DNA of 38,509 nt from Cytobacillus kochii (GTDB lineage: Bacteria > Bacillota > Bacilli > Bacillales > Cytobacillaceae): NCBI RefSeq assembly GCF_020171845.1, contig NZ_JAIVAM010000022.1, positions 1 to 38,509 of the forward strand. The letters are read 5' to 3'. The notes below the pieces were generated by a model that made no database searches, was not told the DNA's origin, and saw only the letters and a list, made by a program, of their open reading frames with translations. The position numbers were made by a program, and so were the translations under genes. Below, one piece after another: positions 17,878-23,996 of this stretch (position 1 is its first letter; each line of letters opens with the position of its first letter).

Positions 17878-18666
17878 GACATTCTCTATGGATATGAAGA
17901 TTCCTTTATTGAAAGTTCTACAATTTTTGCATTAATTTTTTGTTGGAAAAGAGTGAGTGAGGTATTGGTTATTTTGTTTAATATTCACGTTACTTTTCCT
18001 AAATTACAAAAAGTACGTGGTTCCTTTATTTGGCAATCAAATACTTTGGGATTCTTTGAAAGGCCCATTCCGAGCGCCAAAGCCTGCTTGGGTTTAACAC
18101 CACCGCAGAATTAATTTGGACAGAAGAAAGGTGAGCCCACATCTCCTGTAAGCCCACCCTGTCTATTTCTAATGCTTCTTACATTTAATTTTACACCGCT
18201 GGATTCCTTCATCTCTATAAATATGTATCATCCATGCTCTTTACAATATGTTTTAATCTCATCTTCTGGACATTTCAAACTATCCATCCTTCGCAATGCC
18301 CTTGTGTTGAAACTCGAATATACCCAACAACATTCAACTTTGACCCTCCTGTTACGAAAAATGTAATTTGTGTAACGCTTTTTAGCGAATAGCGAGTATT
18401 ATACGGGGTTTCTCCAAGAAAAGTACAACCTATTTTTATTTATACTGTTTTGTTAATGTAACCTTTTGGGTTAATCATTGTTTATCGCCACGAGCACTGT
18501 CTTTATTTAGTTTAAGGGCTTTGCAGCATCATACGTATCCCTGCCATATAAAATATCATCTCGCTCGGTTCTCGCACTTTTCTCGATGAAGAAAGTTTAC
18601 AAGGTACTCCATGATGGCACTTATTTACATAAGTATTCTTTATTGTTTTCAACCAATCTCATTACA
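17878..18666. other. Gap without a confirmed gene
   Basis: About 790 bases. Most is AT-rich with no convincing gene. The patches at 18060-18160 and 18480-18660 are less AT-rich. The second is open on the plus strand from 18511 to 18669 (52 codons, with an internal ATG at 18586 but no ribosome binding site) and partly open on the minus strand. It may be a gene remnant; I do not recognise it. Confidence 0.4.
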
Positions 18667-18704
18667 TAAAAAAGCACTTGATACCAAATTCAGAATCAAG
18701 TGCT
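18667..18704 (-). terminator. Terminator of the orphan immunity gene
   Basis: On the minus strand AGCACTTGAT pairs with ATCAAGTGCT around a 12-base loop, followed by TTTTTTAT. The stem closely resembles the terminator at 20765-20804 downstream of the other toxin/immunity pair. Confidence 0.9.
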
Positions 18705-18739
18705 ATCTTCTATTTTATGCCACTCATTTTTCTATAAGT

Positions 18740-19225
18740 TTATAGTACTATATCTTGATATCCTACTTCTTCTACAACTTCATCTTCAATTTTTATACCC
18801 AATCCATCCTCAATATCCCAAGACACATCGCACAATAACCCCAATCTTCTCTTACCATTCTTCCTTACTCTTCTTACAATTAACTCAGTAGGTTTCACTA
18901 ATTCTGCTAACCCAGTTAAAGAATCTATTTTAGGAGCAATTTTATTTGCTTGTGATTCATCTTCTAACATTTCTCTATATTCATCGACATTCTCACTATA
19001 ATACTCATAGACTTCCTTCTCCGCCTCGCTCATAATATGGTTCATATCTTGAATAAAATTACGGAATGCATCTCTTTGTATATTTGAAAAATCAGCATCT
19101 TCATGCGCATCAACACTCAATATTATTTTTCTCTCAACATTAAACATTTTAATAGTCATTTCGCCTCGCCAGAAATTTTTTTTATATTCAAGTTCTCCAA
19201 ACAACTCATCATTAATATTTGTCAT
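18740..19225 (-). CDS. Putative immunity protein (DUF6985-like)
   Basis: 161 residues, soluble, acidic. The pattern suggests the DUF6985-type family found beside toxins in Bacillaceae: an early beta region (EMTIKMFNVERKIILSVDA), a helix ending in AEKEVYEYYSENVDEYREML, then LVKPTELIVRR followed by RRLGLLCDVSWDIEDGLGI and VGYQDIVL. That assignment is from memory of the motif layout and is not certain. It starts five bases after the (frame-corrected) end of the HNH-type toxin reading frame, with GGGAGAG as ribosome binding site inside the toxin 3' end. This arrangement is typical of a toxin and its immunity gene. Likely role: neutralising the cognate nuclease in the cytoplasm, protecting the cell from siblings that still make an intact version of this toxin. 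Confidence 0.65.
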   Translation of the reverse strand: MTNINDELFGELEYKKNFWRGEMTIKMFNVERKIILSVDAHEDADFSNIQRDAFRNFIQDMNHIMSEAEKEVYEYYSENVDEYREMLEDESQANKIAPKIDSLTGLAELVKPTELIVRRVRKNGKRRLGLLCDVSWDIEDGLGIKIEDEVVEEVGYQDIVL

Positions 19226-19230
19226 TTTAT

Positions 19231-20724
19231 TTACTCTCCCAACTTAACTTTTATATTATATTCGCCAACTCCACCCAAATGTTTAAAGACGCTATTAATC
19301 TTACTTGGTACTAATTGAATTGTTTCCAAATCGTTAAGTTCATGCCAAGTATATTTGTTATCTTCTCTCCAATCAGCTATGTCGTCTGCTGTCCACTTTT
19401 GTTCTTGAGTACTCCATTTTTAGCTAATTCTTCATCAGCAGTTGAAAAATTAGATTTTCGATCATTAGTCATATTTTCTAACTTAATTTCTCCTTTAGAA
19501 AATGGAGAAAAGTCTGGCATACCGTTTTTGTACTCAACACCATCAACACCAGCTTCATCAAGATATTTTTTTATTTCACCAGTCTTATCTGAGACAAATA
19601 ATGACTCTGCACGTTCGCTACTCCATTTCCCTTTGTTAACTGGTGTAGTTTTTATCCTTTGCTCATAAGAGCTATATTTAGGCTCTATTTCAAAGCCTTT
19701 TGTATATATCGGTCTATCTTTAACTGTACCCTTACCAACCCCATCCCTAACCGAACTACTCATCCTTACAAAAGTATCTTTCACATCAGACGCCATTTCT
19801 CCTAATGTTCTAGAAGCCCCACCTGAAATACCACCCGCCACCGCATACTGATTCTGCACCGGCGACGGTATCCGTATGTCCGCCATCTTCTTCGTCAATT
19901 CAGCGGCTGTGTTCCTCAGGGCGTTAAATCCCTGGGTTACCTTACTGAAGATACCATCGACTACTGATTTGACTTTCTTTGGGTTGAGGACATTCTTGAA
20001 CTTGTTGAAGAGTTTTCCTCCCCACTTCACGACTTTGATGCCACCTTTAACGAGTGGTCCACCGAAGATTGCGGCGACGAGGGCGGCTCTTTCTAGGTTG
20101 CCGATTTCTCTTCCGGTGATGAAGTCGGTTCCTGTGGTGGCTTCGATTGCTGCTTTGATATTGGATAGTCCTGGGACAAAGTCTAAACCTGTCGAAAGCC
20201 AACCTAAGTTGGATTGGTTGGATTCTACATCCTTGACGGGTTGACCACCAAAGGCAAAGTTCATCGCTGAAAGTGGGCCATAGGCTGGCATCATGCCGAG
20301 TGCCATTGGGCCATATACTTGTGATAATGACATGCCCCCAATGACTGGATTGTTTAATAGGTTAGTGAGCTGGTTGGGCTGATAGGTTGATAGACTTAGT
20401 TTACCATTTTGGTATAAGGTTTGGATCTCGTTAATTGTGCTTTTGAGCCTTGATAAGTCTTGGGCAGTTGCTTCTAGTTTACTTGTTTGTTGTTGATCGA
20501 AGTGATGTAATCTTTCCACGGTTTGTGTGATTTTGTTGTTGGCCGACTCTGCTTGTTGGTGTAAACGGTTATCATCTAGTCGTGGCAAGGAGACGATATC
20601 ACCAACTGATTGGATGGTGCGGTTGCCTTCGTCGGTTAAATCGCTTGTGATGTTTTCTGTTCTTCTAATGCTTGGGGATAGGTCTTGTTCTAGGAAGCTT
20701 TCTCTTATCAGTGCGCGACTGGAT
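19231..20724 (-). pseudogene. Orphan LXG toxin cassette, 5'-truncated and frameshifted, HNH-type nuclease tip
   Basis: Homology to the intact LXG toxin begins abruptly at 20724 (residue about 91 of that protein); an in-frame stop lies just upstream, so the first 90 residues of the LXG domain and the start codon are missing. From 20724 to 19831 the DNA is almost identical to 23089-22196. The tip then differs: it has the HNH/endonuclease VII-type toxin pattern (DGVEYKNGMPDFSPFSKGE, then NFSTADEELAK). The frame ends at 19377 because a T run (19417-19421, five Ts, five As on the coding strand) lacks one base. With six As the frame continues into WSTQEQKW, then YTWHELNDLETIQLVPSKI and FKHLGGVGEYN, the catalytic end of that nuclease family, and stops at 19231. 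So the gene is broken twice, unless the A run varies. Its immunity gene follows intact. Confidence 0.85.
19831..20724 (-). repeat. Direct repeat, copy A (orphan toxin cassette)
   Basis: 894 bases that match 22196-23089 without gaps, with about ten substitutions counted by eye (roughly 99% identity). It encodes the C-terminal part of the LXG domain, the linker and the pre-toxin TG region. Confidence 0.93.
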
Positions 20725-20764
20725 AAGATTTATGGATAAATGGATTATTACGGTCTAGAAACGT

Positions 20765-20804
20765 TAAAAAAGCACTTATTGTCTATAACTGACAATCAAG
20801 TGCT
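20765..20804 (-). terminator. Terminator after the YezG immunity gene
   Basis: On the minus strand AGCACTTGATTGTC pairs with GACAATAAGTGCT (one bulged base) around a 7-base loop, followed by TTTTTT. It lies about 300 bases past the immunity gene stop and about 40 bases before the orphan toxin cassette begins. Confidence 0.85.
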
Positions 20805-21106
20805 ATAAAGTTATCAGAGTTCTTGATACAAATATTTGCATGTTTTATAGTATAACACTCTTTATGTTGAAACAACTACTAGGTTAAAATTTACGAGTGT
20901 GTTAGTTTAATATACATTTCATCAGTTTATATTCAACTACCAGTAAAAACCTATGATGGTAACTATTATAATATCATTATTTTAAAATAGACTTTTTCTT
21001 TTCGGCACCTTCAAATATGTTCTACTAATCATTCAACTATACATGTTTCTAAGCCACTGCTACAAACTTCAAAAGCTCTTCAAACGTATCTCTGACTCTA
21101 ATTAAC
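20805..21106. other. Gap with a possible immunity-gene remnant
   Basis: No complete gene. On the minus strand just after the YezG gene a 23-codon frame ends in VRDTFEELLKFVAVA at about 21053. It resembles the last helix of small immunity proteins such as SMI1/KNR4 but is too short to assign. TGTTATACT near 20849-20857 could be an extended -10 for a short transcript ending at the 20765 terminator. Confidence 0.35.
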
Positions 21107-21562
21107 TTAAAGATTATTAATCTTTACTTCCTCAAACCATTCATCAGCGATATGATTTGCTGTTTTAACATCATCATTCGTATATACTAAATCATAATTA
21201 TATTCCGCCTTAAATTTTCCACTCTGAACATTATAGATTAACTTCATCTCCGTCGGCATCTCTCGCTCGTATTCCTTACATAAATTTTCTACTTTTTCAA
21301 TATCTTCATTTATTATATTCAATACCATGAGCATTCTGTTTGGAGATACATCGTATCTTTCGTCTCCATCTCCTAACGCATCATTTACTTTATGACATTT
21401 TACATATTTGTTGTTTATTAAATAAAAGAACTTACTTGAAGTAATGTTTCCTTCACATGAAGCATAAACATACACTTTATCAGCCCTGTCCTCAATATAT
21501 TCCATACATATAGATATCATATCTGCTTGTAACTCACTAAATTTATCTTCAAATTCTTTCAT
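21107..21562 (-). CDS. YezG-family immunity protein (DUF600)
   Basis: About 151 residues, soluble. The segment DKVYVYASCEGNITSSKFFYLINN, the central GDGDERYDVSPNRM and the C-terminal GKFKAEYNYDLVYTNDD match the YezG/DUF600 family, whose members neutralise YeeF-type LXG nucleases in B. subtilis. The ATG at 21562 is chosen as start; AAGGAG lies 11 bases upstream. A GTG at 21574 lies within one base of that site and cannot be used. The gene follows the nuclease toxin gene by 20 bases on the same strand, so toxin and immunity are cotranscribed. Toxin type and immunity type agree, which strengthens both calls. Confidence 0.85.
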   Translation of the reverse strand: MKEFEDKFSELQADMISICMEYIEDRADKVYVYASCEGNITSSKFFYLINNKYVKCHKVNDALGDGDERYDVSPNRMLMVLNIINEDIEKVENLCKEYEREMPTEMKLIYNVQSGKFKAEYNYDLVYTNDDVKTANHIADEWFEEVKINNL

Positions 21563-21582
21563 CCTAATTCTCACTCCTTAGA

Positions 21583-23358
21583 TTAATTTTTAATAATTTT
21601 AGAAACAGGCTCGCCATCAATAAAGTAAGTCACTTTAAATTTATCTGGGCGTATATCGCTTCCTGAATATATTACTTCAACATCAACTTTTACTTGTTTA
21701 GGAGGTGTTTCCTTCAAAGCCGTAGCCCACTCATGTTCAATCTTCTTATATTCCTTCAAATTAACATCAGATAACTGCGATACTAAATTATCGAGTTTAG
21801 GTGAACCTCCAAATCTATCACCTGCCAAATGTCCTGCATGGTCTTGTCCTTTTACTTTACCTGGTGTATTTTTGCTGTGCGACAATCTATCAGTTCTTGT
21901 AGTTAGTTGCAAATTTTCTGTTTCAAACTTTGTTATTCTACCCGTACTATCTGTTTCGTAAAAGTAATCATACTCTCCTGTTTTATATTTAATGTTAGGC
22001 TTTAATTTATTTTTCCTTCTATTTGTAAACTGCTCTCCTGCGCCAACTAATATTTTAATGCCACTTGTTCCAATGGTACCATTTGCTTTACCCTTACCAA
22101 CCCCATCCCTAACCAAACTCATCCTTAAAGTGTCCTTCACATTAGACGCCATTTCGCCTACTGTTGTTGATCTAAAGCCCCAGTTTGATGTACCACCACC
22201 CGCCACCGCAAACTGATCCTGCACCGGCAACGGTATCCGTATGTCCGCCATCTTCTTCGTCAATTCAGCGGCTGTGTTCCTTAGGGCGTTAAATCCCTGG
22301 GTTACCTTGCTGAAGATACCATCGACTACTGATTTGACTTTCTTTGGGTTGAGGACATTCTTGAACTTGTTGAAGAGTTTTCCTCCCCACTTCACGACTT
22401 TGATGCCACCTTTAACGAGTGGGCCACCGAAGATTGCGGCGACGAGGGCGGCTCTTTCTAGGTTGCCGATTTCTCTACCCGTGATGAAGTCGGTTCCTGT
22501 GGTGGCTTCGATTGCTGCTTTGATATTGGATAGTCCTGGGACAAAGTCTAAACCTGTCGAAAGCCAACCTAAGTTGGATTGGTTGGATTCTACATCCTTG
22601 ACGGGTTGACCACCAAAGGCAAAGTTCATCGCTGAAAGTGGGCCATAGGCTGGCATCATGCCGAGTGCCATTGGGCCATATGCTTGTGATAATGACATGC
22701 CCCCAATGACTGGATTGTTTAATAGGTTAGTGAGCTGGTTGGGCTGATAGGTTGATAGACTTAGTTTACCATTTTGGTATAAGGTTTGGATCTCATTAAT
22801 TGTGCTTTTGAGCCTTGATAAGTCTTGGGCAGTTGCTTCTAGTTTACTTGTTTGTTGTTGATCGAAGTGATGTAATCTTTCCACGGTTTGTGTGATTTTG
22901 TTGTTGGCCGACTCTGCTTGTTGGTGTAAACGGTTATCATCTAGTCGTGGCAAGGAGACGATATCACCAACTGATTGGATGGTGCGGTTGCCTTCGTCGG
23001 TTAAATCGCTTGTGATGTTTTCTGTTCTTCTAATGCTTGGGGATAGGTCTTGTTCTAGGAAGCTTTCTCTTATCAGTGCGCGACTGGATGAATCTAGGGA
23101 TCGAAGTGATTGGATAAGCGCTCTTATGGTCGTTTCATAATGTTCGACCATAGCCTTCATTGATTGAAGTAAAGGAAGGTGGACATCCTTGTAAAACGCT
23201 CGAATTGATTTCCCTCCGTCTCCTTTTAGTTCCTCTTCTAAACTTGTAAGTGAGAGAATACTTTCTTCCGTCTTTGCCAGCTGATTGTTTAAATGTCGCA
23301 AGCCCCTTAACGTATTTTCTATGTCTTTATATAGTTCTTCTGCGTCTAATACCTTCAT
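21583..23358 (-). CDS. LXG-domain type VII secreted toxin with DNA/RNA non-specific endonuclease tip (YeeF-like)
   Basis: 591 residues. Residues 1-205 form the LXG domain (starts MKVLDAEELY, helical throughout), the type VII secretion and partner-binding module. A hydrophobic Gly/Pro/Met linker (215-250) is followed by a pre-toxin TG segment (LGWLSTGLDFVPGL, then TGTDFITGREIGNLERAAL). The last ~150 residues are the nuclease, with the motif QDHAGHLAGDRFGG (505-518) and NLVSQLSDVN (524-533), as in YeeF/YobL-type toxins (Endonuclea_NS_2-like); His510 is the likely catalytic residue. ATG with GGGGTGA six bases upstream. It directly follows the secretion operon and precedes its immunity gene. No own small partner genes lie beside it, so it may borrow those at 34236-34887. 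Confidence 0.92.
   Translation of the reverse strand: MKVLDAEELYKDIENTLRGLRHLNNQLAKTEESILSLTSLEEELKGDGGKSIRAFYKDVHLPLLQSMKAMVEHYETTIRALIQSLRSLDSSSRALIRESFLEQDLSPSIRRTENITSDLTDEGNRTIQSVGDIVSLPRLDDNRLHQQAESANNKITQTVERLHHFDQQQTSKLEATAQDLSRLKSTINEIQTLYQNGKLSLSTYQPNQLTNLLNNPVIGGMSLSQAYGPMALGMMPAYGPLSAMNFAFGGQPVKDVESNQSNLGWLSTGLDFVPGLSNIKAAIEATTGTDFITGREIGNLERAALVAAIFGGPLVKGGIKVVKWGGKLFNKFKNVLNPKKVKSVVDGIFSKVTQGFNALRNTAAELTKKMADIRIPLPVQDQFAVAGGGTSNWGFRSTTVGEMASNVKDTLRMSLVRDGVGKGKANGTIGTSGIKILVGAGEQFTNRRKNKLKPNIKYKTGEYDYFYETDSTGRITKFETENLQLTTRTDRLSHSKNTPGKVKGQDHAGHLAGDRFGGSPKLDNLVSQLSDVNLKEYKKIEHEWATALKETPPKQVKVDVEVIYSGSDIRPDKFKVTYFIDGEPVSKIIKN
22196..23089 (-). repeat. Direct repeat, copy B (intact LXG toxin)
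   Basis: Matches 19831-20724 without gaps at about 99% identity. It covers residues about 91-388 of the intact toxin, up to the point where the toxin tips diverge. Confidence 0.93.
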
Positions 23359-23489
23359 TATATTTCACCCCGCAGATTATTTTCAAATGATACCATTCCA
23401 TCGTCAATATAAATATTCTTACTTCTTAAGAAGTTACTTCGGCAGGCTATTTTGTTAGTTTTTCCTCGTTTTGCTTTCTACAGATAATA

Positions 23490-23521
23490 GTCAACCATCC
23501 ACTATTTAGAGGATGGTTGAC
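23490..23521 (-). terminator. Hairpin at the end of the secretion operon
   Basis: GTCAACCATCC and GGATGGTTGAC form an 11-bp stem with a 10-base loop; the essA stop codon lies in the loop. The minus-strand tail TATTATCT is only weakly T-rich, so it may reduce rather than block read-through into the toxin gene. Confidence 0.65.
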
Positions 23522-23996
23522 CTTGTGCCATTTTAGGTATGAGTAAAACTAGGATAGTAATAATCGCAATGGCGAGGATGATGAGATAGACTGTTTGTAA
23601 GCGTAATCCTCCACTCTCGTTTTCACCATCCGGCTGGATAGTAGAAACGGAAGCAGCTTCATCTGAGAACAATTGATATTGCTCTGCTTGAAGGGCCACT
23701 GTTTTTCTTGGCTCTGATACATTTGTGAATAATGTTTCTACTAAATCCCCATTATCATTGATACTTCGCTCTTCAAAGGTTAATGCTTGCTGTTCCTCAG
23801 AGATTTGTTTCGTTTCCTTTGTCTCTCTATTTCTTAGCAGCTCTTTATTATCATTAAATTCCTGTTCTTCATAAAGATTAGGAATTAAGGAATCAATATT
23901 TGGAGAGGCCGTTGCCACATGAGCGTTGCAAGTAAGAATTAGGAAACAAGCAATCGGTATTAATTTAAGAAGCTTCATTATTTTCGACATCATCAT
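23502..23996 (-). CDS. essA: Type VII secretion protein EssA (YueC)
   Basis: 164 residues. An N-terminal hydrophobic signal/anchor (about 10-30), an external charged region (ELLRNRETKETKQISEEQQALTFEE area) and a C-terminal membrane helix (LQTVYLIILAIAIITILVLLIP) match the small EssA family. It is an accessory membrane component of the T7SSb machine. The gene overlaps the 3' end of esaA by 32 bases. Several ATG codons are clustered at the start (23996 onward, MMMSKIMKLLK) and none has a strong ribosome binding site, so the exact start is uncertain; translation is probably coupled to esaA. Confidence 0.85.
   Translation of the reverse strand: MMMSKIMKLLKLIPIACFLILTCNAHVATASPNIDSLIPNLYEEQEFNDNKELLRNRETKETKQISEEQQALTFEERSINDNGDLVETLFTNVSEPRKTVALQAEQYQLFSDEAASVSTIQPDGENESGGLRLQTVYLIILAIAIITILVLLIPKMAQGQPSSK

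Noticed and set aside
17776..18160. T-box leader upstream of the TrpX-like gene
   Set aside because: No specifier hairpin or GGGTGG-type T-box sequence was found.
18172..18366. 64-codon plus-strand frame
   Set aside because: Composition is that of random low-GC sequence, with no start signal.
19876..20244. 122-codon plus-strand frame, present identically at 22241-22609
   Set aside because: The apparent conservation comes only from the direct repeat that carries the toxin body on the other strand.
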